This document shows positions 11,101 to 18,154 of a stretch of DNA of 60,342 bases, one piece after another; the stretch's first letter is position 1; every line of letters begins with the position of its first letter. The notes beneath the pieces are model-generated. The model was not told the DNA's origin. It saw only the letters and a list, made by a program, of their open reading frames with translations, and did not search any database. Source of the stretch: an uncultured bacterium (GTDB lineage Bacteria; Vulcanimicrobiota; Xenobia; Xenobiales; Xenobiaceae); contig CAKUBG010000019.1 of the NCBI GenBank assembly GCA_934636825.1, positions 1 through 60,342 of the forward strand, in the 5' to 3' direction. The position numbers and the translations under genes were made by a program.

Positions 11101-11231
11101 AATATGAATATTCCTTTGTTTGCCGTGCTACAGCTCCAGGCACTTTCGTAGTGCCGCCAGCCAAAGCTGAAGAAATGTATGCTCCTGAAGTCTTCGGCCG
11201 CAGCGGAGGAGTTAAGGTTATTATTAAATAG
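5151..11231 (+). CDS. Bacterial alpha-2-macroglobulin-like lipoprotein with thioester
   Basis: A 2026-residue envelope protein that in related bacteria traps attacking proteases in the periplasm. I place the start at ATG 5151 because GGAGG lies 9 bases upstream and a lipoprotein signal follows at once: hydrophobic stretch, then lipobox LCAC with the lipidated Cys near residue 20. An upstream in-frame ATG at 5079 would bury the signal. Many macroglobulin-type beta domains follow. A Met-, acid- and Ala-rich stretch at about 1240-1320 is the likely bait region. The thioester motif YPFNCSEQ is intact, with Cys 1534 and Gln 1537, and is followed by the helical toroid domain. Bacterial homologues are often next to the penicillin-binding protein gene pbpC; here deoB follows instead. 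It is longer than E. coli YfhM (about 1650). Confidence 0.92.
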   Translation: MVFRKVVLFIALILPLALCACLNIQQAVSRENPDSGGQQNVNNFDFTLIPGEGGEKASSAEQTTGDCAPLGGDSKEKLLQRLPSLPRSASLQQEFKRRADSVPAPRGGQTVAIPFPPTEEMELSYAQTIDPKAPPTVLERFSPEGAVKAVPGVTLTFSQPIVELSGVDVADALIPAQIKPEVKGHWRWLGTKTAIFEPVDHHMPMSSSFEVLVPSTLKDVAGRALGKEYKFSFQTERLKFEEVYPSGRSVGPVPVCYAIFNQKIDAAKTQSQIELAQNGRSSARVGLEFLSLEQLPKDSQAYKVLKEAPQGRWLAFKPSIPLKADTDYSITLRKGSSAWEGPLLTEAEQSVSFKTFEPLQIVSTNADQKWRNGKLSVHEKWFINFNNDLDAKRLKATDLVKSISPKLEGMNVSIVGTSIIIGGEAKAETNYTVKLNPEICDVYAQKLGSKAKAITFKIGQLEAYINAPGGRFNVLDPNSPTVYSVYTGAVKEFKAKLFRVNFADFSEKTPLYFRNLSEYTGAGKLVWEKTFRVKAPANEYTQTPIDVSQAFSEGPGLALLAIEAGSYTTYDHFSKAIWLQASSLAVDSVGDNKHTYVYVTDLKTGQAVSGATVEAQGHKADTDASGRAVLPVLSSNRDEAYILVNKDKDKVLAPVAADIHLLRNAKNIIFNIFDDRGLYRPGETVSVKGWLRSLDVAPEANVKLAPNFKQVNWKLLDPRGAAVANGSTTVSACGGFDFQITLPENINLGDAELILSLPESDSKGWALSGNRYDISIQEFRRPEFEVAVKADAADHFMNGRASVEAKTSYFAGGVLTSSPIIWRANSKKASYNPPGWDGFTFGQWRPWWGRFWDEANEETVSHSLEVSTDSLGKSAIDIDLGRNLPPTPVTLSVSAAVSDVNRQTWSGSTSFLVHPADLYVGIKADKFSYQQLVKPNLDFIVTTLDGKAVPKQKISLQIARIETVYDSEGQAQEKEMDVINDELISADKSVQKAMPFSKPGLWRVRAQVHDEQGRLNESTVRLWIGNFQAADAIKDKVEAQKLTLIPDRQKYLPGQVAEIAVQAPFVAKHGIYTISRNGIAKSEAFKIDGTNALLQIPIDKNWLPGFQLKVSVSGADSKADLAGNKLKGTSRPAYATASLDLSVSTREKKLQVKAEPKEIGLEPGGQTEVTVSVVDCDNKPVAGAEVALVVVDDSIWALSGYSIEDPIKTFYAKCGPYTTAQYMRSLVLLNSQNIDKEQGMTMRAAGMKYKGAKADGIFMMNSAQAPMMARAASGNLSECIDKNDCVRDFSEEDYYIEEAASADSDSGASNSAIALRSNFNPLAIFAAALQTDSNGKIIQKVTLPDNLTRYRVVAVAADKDSRFGLGESSLTARLPLMVRPSAPRFLNFGDKFSLPVVLHNQTAQDMRVQVAARAANVKVLDPGAYTCQVPAQSRREVLIPMETEQTGEAVIQVAAASGRYADSAQCKLPVYTPCTTEGFATYGTVEGEKTLVQPMQRPKDSFTQFGGLEISTSSTALQELTDAVIYLCEYPFNCSEQLASRIIVLANLNDVLRSFKAEGLPSQEKINDYMASSLKELQKRQSYDGGFGFWTADKSVLPFVSVHCAQALVSAKAHGFKVDEKMYDRALKYVAKAYDKTNSREYSRQARLNVAAYADNVLWQAGRDVTKNYTELKKEDLSKVYLDTLGWYLPVIKDKFNDQALVAEIKRQINNKVVETAGKANIGNFEETNDGYLILSSNFRNEAVVLSALMYDEPKNSVIPKLVRSLLDGRRRGHWSTTQDNAMAVMALDKYFRTYEAVTPDFAVNMWLGADYVGQHKYQGRSNEYQVSDVPMSVVPEKGNVTLEKKGQGRLYYRLGLKYALKDLTPDPLEAGFAVVRTYEGADDPNDVQRIDANTWQFKLGSRVRCTTKLVAPARRAHVALSVPLPAGCEILNSALKMTEDLPEDQEQVKPRYYWSYFWRSPFDHQNLRDDKAEAFSLILPGGEYEYSFVCRATAPGTFVVPPAKAEEMYAPEVFGRSGGVKVIIK

Positions 11232-11259
11232 CTTGAACTCTACGCTAAACTAAGCACCA

Positions 11260-11310
11260 AACGCCAAGCCGTGCTGCCCATTCCCGCGCACGAGCTTGGC
11301 GTTATTTTAT
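11260..11310 (+). terminator. Intrinsic terminator after the macroglobulin gene
   Basis: A long stem: AACGCCAAG pairs with CTTGGCGTT, and inside it CGTGC pairs with GCACG. A T-rich stretch (ATTTTAT) follows. Confidence 0.8.
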
Positions 11311-11380
11311 AATTTTATGCTCAATAGCAAAGTTAGTTTAGGCAGGAATTACCATCCTTTCTGGGAATTTTTCTGCCATC

Positions 11381-12544
11381 ATGATCGAAAGAGCTATTCT
11401 TATAGTTATGGATGGCTGCGGCGCTGGTACTGCCCCCGACGCCGAGCTTTTTGGTGATAAGGGCGAGCTGTGCGGCAATACGTTAGTAAACGTGGCTAAA
11501 GCTGTCGGCGGCATTTCTATTCCCACTTTGCGTTCCTTGGGTTTAGGTAACGCTCTGACTTTGGTAGGCGGAGCTCCTTTGGCTCACCCTATCGGTTGCT
11601 ATGGCAAGCAGCGCGAGCGTTCTTTAGGCGGTAAAGATACCGTCACCGGTCACTGGGAAATGATGGGAGTTACTGTAGAAAAAGCGTTCCCTACCTATCC
11701 TCACGGCTTCCCCAAAGAGATTATCGACGAGTTTGAAAAACGCATCGGCACTCAAGTTTTGGGCAACTATCCGGCTTCCGGCACTAAAATTATTGATGAT
11801 TTAGGCCCCGAACATATGGCTACTGGCAAACCTATTTTGTATACCAGTGCTGATAGTGTATTCCAGATCGCTTGTCACGAAGACATTATTCCTGTAGAGC
11901 GTCTTTACGAAATGTGTCGTATTGCTCGCGAAATTTTGGTTGGCGATCACGGTGTACAGCGCGTTATCGCTCGTCCTTTCGAAGGTAAGCCCGGCGCTTT
12001 CCATCGTACCGAGCGTCGCAAAGATTTCCCCATTAAACCTCCGGAAAACATTATTGACCATTTAGCTGCTGCTGGCATTAAAGTTGCCGGTGTTGGCGTT
12101 GTGCCGGAAGTTTTCGATGGTCGCGGTTTCACTTGGAAAAAGCGTACTCAGAGCAACGAAGAGCACTTTAAAGCTACTTTGGAAGCTATGGACACCGATT
12201 GCCGCTTTATCTTTACCAACTTTGAAGATTTTGATATGCTTTATGGTCACAGACAGGATGCTCCCGGTTTTGCCAGAGCTTTGGAAACTTTCGATGGCTA
12301 TTTAAAAACTATCATGGACAAGATGGGTGACAACGATTTGATCATGCTTACTGCTGATCATGGTAACGATCCCACCAGTCCTAGCACCGACCATTCTCGC
12401 GAATATGCTCCTATTTTAGTCTTCTCCAAGCAAATCCCCGGAGGAGTAGATCTGGGTACTCGCGATACTTTCGCTGATATTTCTGCTACTTTAGCTAAAG
12501 TGTTTGGCGTAGAGCCTATGAAGTTAGGTACTCCTTTTTTCTAA
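11381..12544 (+). CDS. deoB: Phosphopentomutase
   Basis: A cytoplasmic enzyme interconverting (deoxy)ribose 1-phosphate and 5-phosphate in nucleoside salvage. The 387-residue length is normal for DeoB. Alkaline-phosphatase-superfamily metal motifs are visible: AILIVMDGCGAG at the N-terminus, GGKDTVTGHWEMMG with the phosphorylated threonine around residue 90, and TADHGNDP plus STDHSREYAPIL near the C-terminus. The DeoB cap domain occupies the middle. No strong ribosome-binding site precedes ATG 11381. A terminator separates it from the macroglobulin gene, so it is probably its own transcription unit. No other nucleoside-salvage gene is nearby. Confidence 0.95.
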   Translation: MIERAILIVMDGCGAGTAPDAELFGDKGELCGNTLVNVAKAVGGISIPTLRSLGLGNALTLVGGAPLAHPIGCYGKQRERSLGGKDTVTGHWEMMGVTVEKAFPTYPHGFPKEIIDEFEKRIGTQVLGNYPASGTKIIDDLGPEHMATGKPILYTSADSVFQIACHEDIIPVERLYEMCRIAREILVGDHGVQRVIARPFEGKPGAFHRTERRKDFPIKPPENIIDHLAAAGIKVAGVGVVPEVFDGRGFTWKKRTQSNEEHFKATLEAMDTDCRFIFTNFEDFDMLYGHRQDAPGFARALETFDGYLKTIMDKMGDNDLIMLTADHGNDPTSPSTDHSREYAPILVFSKQIPGGVDLGTRDTFADISATLAKVFGVEPMKLGTPFF

Positions 12545-12567
12545 TTTATAGTTTTTAACGCCATAAT

Positions 12568-12617
12568 AAATCAGCCGCTTCCACTTAATGTATTGGTGGA
12601 ACGGCTGATTTTATTTA
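12568..12617. terminator. Bidirectional terminator between deoB and the DUF4912-GH57 operon
   Basis: AAATCAGCCG pairs with CGGCTGATTT, with an inner CTTCCAC/GTGGAA pairing. Poly-T lies on the plus side and A-rich sequence on the other, so it can serve both converging units. Confidence 0.85.
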
Positions 12618-12664
12618 TTAGCACTCGTAACAAGTGCAGTTTGTATAGATAGTTATTGATTGCT

Positions 12665-14080
12665 CTAGGGGTTCTGTCGGGGAAGAGGTGGAGCTTGGGG
12701 AGTAGCAGGCAATACGGAAGGCGTCTCCGGAAGCAATCCTTGCTCGATTTCTTCTTTAAAAATTTCTTTATCAGAAACTGGTTCGCTAGTATTGTTTGTG
12801 CTATCAACTGGGGCTGCTGTAGAGGCAGAAGAAGAGGGGATTGGGTCAGGAGGCGTCTTTTCGTTTGTAGAAGGCGCCTCTTGTTTTGCTGTGCTCGGTT
12901 GGGAATCCGATTTAGGTGACTCTTTCTCCGAATTGGAAAAATTGGTATCTTGCGTATTTTCTGGTTGCTCAGGTGTCGTACTCGAACTTAAGTCAGATAA
13001 TATATTGCGACAAGATAAGGCAAAATCGGCGTTATAAGCTCGATTTTTGATAATCTCATCTGACAATTGCTGTGTCGGGAAACTATATTCAGGACTTTGC
13101 TTCCAGTCCATTAAAATTTCGGAAACTAGCTCTTGATATGACGTAAGATCTGCGCTTTTACCTACATATTTTAATTCACCGCTATGCAACTTACGATTAA
13201 GCAAAGCTAAAGCTGCTGGATCGGAATGACGTAAATTGCTGGTGAGCAATCCGTATTTTCCTGGATCTTGGATTCTGCTTTTCAGGCTGAATAAAATTTT
13301 TACAAGTTCTTCAGAAGCTTTATCTAAGTTAGCTTGGGCTGAATCAACAGGTGTAGAAAAACCGTTTTGAACAAAATGTTGACGGCGAACCAGCATATAG
13401 TGAAAAACTTGTGGCTTGAATTTAGTGACAAACCTCAAACCGGAGGGCAATTTATCATCTGTATTTAACAATACTCCATCTATTTCGCCACTTTGAACCA
13501 ATTTTATCGCCTTTTCCGCTGAGTTGACTGCTATGTGTTTAAAATCGGCACTTAATGCAGAGGGCGAAGAATTATACAAAAATAGTGAATAATATTCGCT
13601 TGGCGTACCCGCAATATAAGCCAAGGAGTGGCAAGGAGCGCTATTGCTGGCTTTACTTACCAAACCGTAACTTTTACTTTCCGAATAACAAGGAAAGAAA
13701 GCTTGTATATCAGCACCTAAAGCCACCATTTTTACAATTTGGCTTAGTTCTAAAATGGCAAAATCACAGTCGCCTGTCTGTAGTTGATTGATAATTGCTT
13801 CTTCATTGGCTACAGGGCAAGTGATAAATTTGCTGTTATTCAATAGGGCTGTCAAAAGTGCGCCGCCCAAGTTGTCTGTTAGGGCTAAACGAATATTGCG
13901 ATTGGTAGAAAGTGACGAACGATCTGCAGCAGAAGATGTGGCTTTCCCTAAGTTGGCCAGATGTTCTATTTGCTTCTGGCGTCGGTCGGCACGCTTAACT
14001 ACTGTAAAGGCTAGACAGACGACTACGCAAATTATGACTAAAGTATGGAAGCAACCGCTCTTTAGAAGTTTTTTAAACAC
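12665..14080 (-). CDS. Membrane-anchored solute-binding-like protein with Pro/Ser/Thr-rich tail
   Basis: A 471-residue protein of the type II periplasmic-binding fold, as in NMT1/TauA-like proteins. It is not firmly assignable to one family. Residues 12-31 are a single hydrophobic anchor without a lipobox or clear cleavage site. Residues 60-340 resemble a two-lobed ligand-binding domain (IRLALTDNLGGALLTALL, then GDCDFAILELSQIVKMVALGADIQ, typical of nitrate/taurine-type binding proteins). From about 365 to the end it is Ser/Pro/Thr/Glu-rich and disordered. The start is GTG at 14080, three bases after the previous stop, with no ribosome-binding site, which suggests translational coupling. No ABC permease or ATPase is nearby, so it may act as a sensor or scaffold instead of in transport. 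Last gene of the four-gene operon. Confidence 0.65.
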   Translation of the reverse strand: MFKKLLKSGCFHTLVIICVVVCLAFTVVKRADRRQKQIEHLANLGKATSSAADRSSLSTNRNIRLALTDNLGGALLTALLNNSKFITCPVANEEAIINQLQTGDCDFAILELSQIVKMVALGADIQAFFPCYSESKSYGLVSKASNSAPCHSLAYIAGTPSEYYSLFLYNSSPSALSADFKHIAVNSAEKAIKLVQSGEIDGVLLNTDDKLPSGLRFVTKFKPQVFHYMLVRRQHFVQNGFSTPVDSAQANLDKASEELVKILFSLKSRIQDPGKYGLLTSNLRHSDPAALALLNRKLHSGELKYVGKSADLTSYQELVSEILMDWKQSPEYSFPTQQLSDEIIKNRAYNADFALSCRNILSDLSSSTTPEQPENTQDTNFSNSEKESPKSDSQPSTAKQEAPSTNEKTPPDPIPSSSASTAAPVDSTNNTSEPVSDKEIFKEEIEQGLLPETPSVLPATPQAPPLPRQNP

Positions 14081-14083
14081 GGT

Positions 14084-14467
14084 TTATTTATTGGCTAAAA
14101 GACGGCGAATGAGCTTTTCTACTGCTTCGCTCCAAGCATTTACTACCGAAGATGACTCTTTTTCCAATAAATTGAGTTGCTCGGCATTTTGGGCTTCGGT
14201 AATTCTTCTAACTAAATTTTCTAAGTCGGCAGTACACTTTTTGTACTCTTGGAGTAACGTTTCGTCGGCAACAACAGAAGCCAGTTCTTCCACTAAACCT
14301 ACTGACAAAGCCGCTTTGCGGGATATTTCAGCTCTGTTGGCTTGGGCTTCAGCCGGATTGGTGGCAGCTTGGCGACACATGGCCAATAAAGTTTCCGCGC
14401 TGTTTTTAAGTTCGGTAAGATTGCTCAGTATTTTCTGGTGTTGGGATACTGTATTTTGGGCTTCCAT
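14084..14467 (-). CDS. Small helical protein of unknown function
   Basis: A 127-residue protein that I do not recognise. It is predicted to be almost entirely alpha-helical, with heptad-like spacing of Leu/Ala/Val (LSNLTELKNSAETLLAMC, LVEELASVVADETLLQEY, LENLVRRITEAQNAEQL). It has no signal peptide or membrane segment. It lies 10 bases after the GH57-like gene and 3 bases before the binding-protein-like gene, so it belongs to the same operon. A role as a subunit or adaptor of its neighbours is only inferred from position. Confidence 0.7.
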   Translation of the reverse strand: MEAQNTVSQHQKILSNLTELKNSAETLLAMCRQAATNPAEAQANRAEISRKAALSVGLVEELASVVADETLLQEYKKCTADLENLVRRITEAQNAEQLNLLEKESSSVVNAWSEAVEKLIRRLLANK

Positions 14468-14477
14468 GATAATGGTT

Positions 14478-16088
14478 TTAACCTCTGCAAAAAAAGTCTT
14501 TATAATTTAAATCGGCAAAGAGCGGAGTACGCTTCTGTAAATTTCGCAAGGATTCCAAATCTACCCTGCCTTGGCAACAGTCTTCGTATAGTTTATTGAA
14601 AGCTACTAGATTATTGCGTAATTTTTTTCTGGCCGTTTGTACATTTTGCCCTGAAGAAAGCAATAATGGCCAATCGGCTGATTGGGCCAGCATAAGTTCA
14701 CGCAAAGCTTGGTTTACAGCCGGATCTAAAGTTGCGTTGGCTTTAGCCATATCTACCATTTCATACATATGGCGTGAAGCTAAACTTAAAGCAATGATTA
14801 GCCAATCATTGCCGCTATTGAGCCATCTGGCTCCAAAACCGCCATCCATCCAAGAACCGATATTGGGTATGGCAAAATCAAAATTTTCACTATATTGTAG
14901 CAATTGACTGCTGGAAGCGAGGCTTATTTTCTCAGATTGTTCGGCTGCCAAACGTATAACTTGTTCTAGCCATACATAACCTTCATACCAAAGACAACCT
15001 AAAAATTCGGTATTTAAAGTTAGAGTTAGAAGAGGCGGATGGGCCAATTTAGCCTTTAGACGTTCAATCTTGCGCATACGACTACCAATAAAGGCTCTGG
15101 CGTGCACTTTGGCCATCGACCAACCTTGCTCCAAATTATAATATTTTGAAGACGCTGCCGGGCCGTTACTGAAGTAACGGAAGCCGGTTTGGGGCTTTTC
15201 CTGACTAGAGGGCATAAAATCGCTTAAATCTAAATCAGGCACTTCGTCGCACAAATCTCGGAAGCCGTTACGATAGCTAAAGTCTGTATAATAGCCGCTT
15301 TTTGAGCTCCATACTTCCAACTCTGCTTCGGTGTCGCCGGGGAAAAATACAAAATTGTTTAAGTTGCGCAAAGGAGAGACGGAAGCCAAACTAGGATGGG
15401 GAACAGCACCTACATTTTCACAGACAGTTGTGTAAGTGTATTTTATCCCATTCTCTTCCAACAATTTATCCAAACCAGGGTTGAAAGCACACTCCGGCAG
15501 CCAAAAACCCTGTGGCTTAAAGCCAAAATGATGGGAAAAAGTGTCTATACCTACTTTAATTTGAGCGCGTCCCAAGGCTCCGTAAGGATAGAGAATAGGA
15601 AAAATAGAACTGGTAGCTGCGGTAGTAATTAGTTCTGCACATCCATCTTTGGCCAATTTGGCAAAAGCCTCAACAATTTGTCTATTGTAAACAAAGTTAA
15701 ATTTTTCTCTGTAGTAGCGCAACCTAGTCAAATAATGATCAACTAATTCACTCAGCTCGAGCTCAAAAAGGCAGCGATCGGCTTCACGTACAGCTAAGCT
15801 AATTTTTTTTTCTAAATATCGATCAAAACGCTCTTGAATTTGAGGATCGGCCAGCATCTCTAATAGAGTAGGCGATAAAGATAAAGTCAAGCGATAGGGA
15901 ACGCCCTCTGTATAAAGACGCTCCAACATATCCAAAAGCGGAAAATAACTGTCTAAAATGTGATCAAAAAGCCAATAATCGTCGTTATGCAATTGTGGCT
16001 TTATGTGATGAATGTAAGGAGTATGGGCATTTAGAACTATAGCTAGATACCCTGAAGAATTTTTAAGCGGCGGCAGCAAAGAACTCAT
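14478..16088 (-). CDS. GH57 (DUF1957-type) glucan branching-enzyme-like protein, catalytic Asp replaced
   Basis: A 536-residue GH57 family protein of the 1,4-alpha-glucan branching enzyme type. Recognisable motifs are AHTPYIHH (residues 21-28), AELITTAATS (151-160), GFWLPECAF with the nucleophile position Glu199, LNTEFLGCLWYEG (358-370) and the C-terminal SWMDGGFGARWLN. In active enzymes the fourth motif reads DTELFGHWW/F. Here the acid/base Asp is Asn359 and the His is Cys365. The His of the ATH motif is Ser160. It may therefore be catalytically dead or use altered chemistry. It overlaps the upstream DUF4912 gene by 4 bases (ATGA), so the two are translationally coupled. No glycogen gene is nearby. 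Confidence 0.85.
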   Translation of the reverse strand: MSSLLPPLKNSSGYLAIVLNAHTPYIHHIKPQLHNDDYWLFDHILDSYFPLLDMLERLYTEGVPYRLTLSLSPTLLEMLADPQIQERFDRYLEKKISLAVREADRCLFELELSELVDHYLTRLRYYREKFNFVYNRQIVEAFAKLAKDGCAELITTAATSSIFPILYPYGALGRAQIKVGIDTFSHHFGFKPQGFWLPECAFNPGLDKLLEENGIKYTYTTVCENVGAVPHPSLASVSPLRNLNNFVFFPGDTEAELEVWSSKSGYYTDFSYRNGFRDLCDEVPDLDLSDFMPSSQEKPQTGFRYFSNGPAASSKYYNLEQGWSMAKVHARAFIGSRMRKIERLKAKLAHPPLLTLTLNTEFLGCLWYEGYVWLEQVIRLAAEQSEKISLASSSQLLQYSENFDFAIPNIGSWMDGGFGARWLNSGNDWLIIALSLASRHMYEMVDMAKANATLDPAVNQALRELMLAQSADWPLLLSSGQNVQTARKKLRNNLVAFNKLYEDCCQGRVDLESLRNLQKRTPLFADLNYKDFFCRG

Positions 16089-16696
16089 AATTGCGGATGA
16101 ATCCCTTCTGGCATAGGTGCTCTTCCCATTTGCAAGTCAAGCAGATCGGCCATCTTTTTTAAGTCTATATTTACACGCTTAGCTAGATGTTCTGAACTAT
16201 CGGTATAAGTAAAATCTGTATCTTCAATACTGCAAGCTCCAGCGTAGACAGAGGGTAATTCATTCTGGATACCGCACGATTGGCCAGTCGGTAATAAAAC
16301 GGCGCTGCTTCCAGTTATAGTATAAAATTGATTTTCTGTAGACAAGTAGCCTAATTGAGCCCTAAGGCGCACGTAATTATTCTCTTTTACTAAGCTTGGC
16401 TCTATGGAAAGATAACGAGAGCGGTGGGGGCCGCTGACGTCGTAAATAATGCTTAGTTCACGATTAGCAATATCTTCCAAACGAATGACCAAGCGACTGG
16501 AAGCGAAAGCGCTTTCCCCTAAATTGGCTGCTAATTGATTTTGGGTTTGATAAGAAATATTCCAGGTCGCAAAAATATTGACGGGATCTACCGGAACGAT
16601 CAGCAACAGATCTTCTCTCAGTACATCTGGTAAATCGTTGGGTTGCCCCAATTTAGAAACAGACCAAGGGAGTGTGTGAGAATATCTGTTAATCAT
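16085..16696 (-). CDS. DUF4912 domain protein
   Basis: A 203-residue protein with a DUF4912 domain: the strand DLLLIVPVDPVNIFATWNIS, a middle segment ending in LVIRLEDI, and a later part with YLSIEPSLVKENNYVRLRAQLGYL. This fold is carbohydrate-binding-like, but the biochemical role of the family is not established. DUF4912 genes are known to sit next to GH57/DUF1957 genes in several phyla, and here the stop overlaps the start of the GH57-like gene by 4 bases. It is the first gene of the operon. No signal peptide is seen, so it is probably cytoplasmic. The C-terminus from about residue 150 is unassigned. Confidence 0.8.
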   Translation of the reverse strand: MINRYSHTLPWSVSKLGQPNDLPDVLREDLLLIVPVDPVNIFATWNISYQTQNQLAANLGESAFASSRLVIRLEDIANRELSIIYDVSGPHRSRYLSIEPSLVKENNYVRLRAQLGYLSTENQFYTITGSSAVLLPTGQSCGIQNELPSVYAGACSIEDTDFTYTDSSEHLAKRVNIDLKKMADLLDLQMGRAPMPEGIHPQL

Positions 16697-16767
16697 AATT
16701 GCTCAAAATATTATTTTAGCTTGGCCAAAGATCCTGCCGCTCAGTTTACTAGCTATTCTTGTACAGA

Positions 16768-16818
16768 AGAAAAAAAGCCGCTTTTCTTTAGCTCTATAGA
16801 GCTTGGGAAGAGCGGCTT
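16768..16818 (-). terminator. Intrinsic terminator of the aminopeptidase gene
   Basis: Read on the minus strand, AAGCCGCT pairs with AGCGGCTT around a second AGCTCT/AGAGCT pairing, followed by a run of nine T. It lies just beyond the stop of the gene at 16851. Confidence 0.85.
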
Positions 16819-16850
16819 CAATCTATGGTAACAAATTCTGCTATGGAAAA

Positions 16851-17954
16851 TTACTTTTCTTTCCAATCTGGATTGGAAGAATATACTTCCATAAGTGATT
16901 GATCGTTGTAAAGGTAGGCGTAATCGATTCCCAGTGATTCGGAAATAAAAATGCCATGTTGCATAACTTGCTCTTGGTCAATCCAAATGTCGCAAGAGCG
17001 GGTAATAACGTCGACGTGAGTCATGCAAGACCAATCGGCTCCTGTCTGGCTTCCGTAAGGATCGCCGAAAGCAATATGGACGCCAGGCATTTTCTCATCT
17101 TGCAACAAATTGCCGGTAAATTCGAAGACGGCCAAGTTGGTGCCGATAGCAAATTCACCTACTCTGTCAGAATAAGGGTGGCGGTGGCAATATTCCAAAA
17201 ACTCCCTTTCCAACTCTTTGTTGGCGCAGTAAGCTTTTTTTAAGTAGCCGCCTTCCACTTCCAACGTCATGGGAGTTTTATTCAAAACGCCATATTTAGC
17301 GCTAAAGTGATCGCCAACTGTACCATCAACCACAAAAATGCCATCTACGCTGGCTGGACAAGTAAAGACTTCTCCGCCAGGCAAATTCGACCATACCTCT
17401 TCAATAATGCCACTAGTTTTGCGCCAAGTGTAGTCAGGGCGAAAAGTGCCCAACAAATCCGTGCCGGCTCGGCTTTTTACCCTAACTGTACGGCATTTTT
17501 GAGCCAAATTGAGCAAGCGTCTACTGACGTCGTCCACTTTTTTGTAGTCGGCGCGCATACCTTGGCACATAATATCTTCGGTAATGCCTACCATGTGGGC
17601 GTATTTTATATGATTGGCTTCTATAGCGCGGGTAAACTGAATGCGAGAAGGCAGCTCGTTAGGCTGAGGAAAAACGCAATAAATAGCCGCATCCAAGCCT
17701 TTTAATGAATTGAGGAAGGAGTCTGGAAAAGCGGTGGTAGGACGCGGCCCCAAGTCTTCAACGATAACGCGCCGACAAGAAGCGCCTACTTCCTTAGCGG
17801 CTAGTTCCATAGCATCGCTGATTCGACGGCTATGTTCGTCGGCTACAATGAGAATGTGCTGCCCGGGTTGCACATTTAAACAAGTGTGCACAGCATTGCG
17901 AGCGCCGGGAAGCAAATCTTCGAATGAATGTTTAGTTTCGGTAATATTAGCCAT
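16851..17954 (-). CDS. M29-like aminopeptidase
   Basis: A 367-residue cytoplasmic metallo-aminopeptidase-like protein related to the thermophilic M29 family (AmpS/leucyl aminopeptidase). Family landmarks are NLPGGEVF (about residues 190-197), VGEFAIGTN (about 265), HIAFGDPYGSQ (about 295) and MTHVDVI (about 312). These carry the Glu, His and Asp residues that coordinate the two metals. The N-terminal lobe (VQPGQHILIVADEHSRRIS) is also typical. It is slightly shorter than classical M29 enzymes (about 410). It is a single-gene unit, divergent from smc, with its own terminator. Confidence 0.85.
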   Translation of the reverse strand: MANITETKHSFEDLLPGARNAVHTCLNVQPGQHILIVADEHSRRISDAMELAAKEVGASCRRVIVEDLGPRPTTAFPDSFLNSLKGLDAAIYCVFPQPNELPSRIQFTRAIEANHIKYAHMVGITEDIMCQGMRADYKKVDDVSRRLLNLAQKCRTVRVKSRAGTDLLGTFRPDYTWRKTSGIIEEVWSNLPGGEVFTCPASVDGIFVVDGTVGDHFSAKYGVLNKTPMTLEVEGGYLKKAYCANKELEREFLEYCHRHPYSDRVGEFAIGTNLAVFEFTGNLLQDEKMPGVHIAFGDPYGSQTGADWSCMTHVDVITRSCDIWIDQEQVMQHGIFISESLGIDYAYLYNDQSLMEVYSSNPDWKEK

Positions 17955-18154
17955 TCCGTTTCTTTCTTTTGTTTTGAACTGGAGCGTCTGGGATTATTTC
18001 TTCTCTCCAAAATAAGGGGGAATGTGCGCCGCAGTTAGCGTAAAACCTGCCGCAAAATTGTCCTCAAAGACGCAAGCGGAAAATTTGACGGGATTGCCTT
18101 AGGGGCCTGCTTATCCTGATAGCGTGCTTGACAACTAAAAAATGGAGTTTTTCT

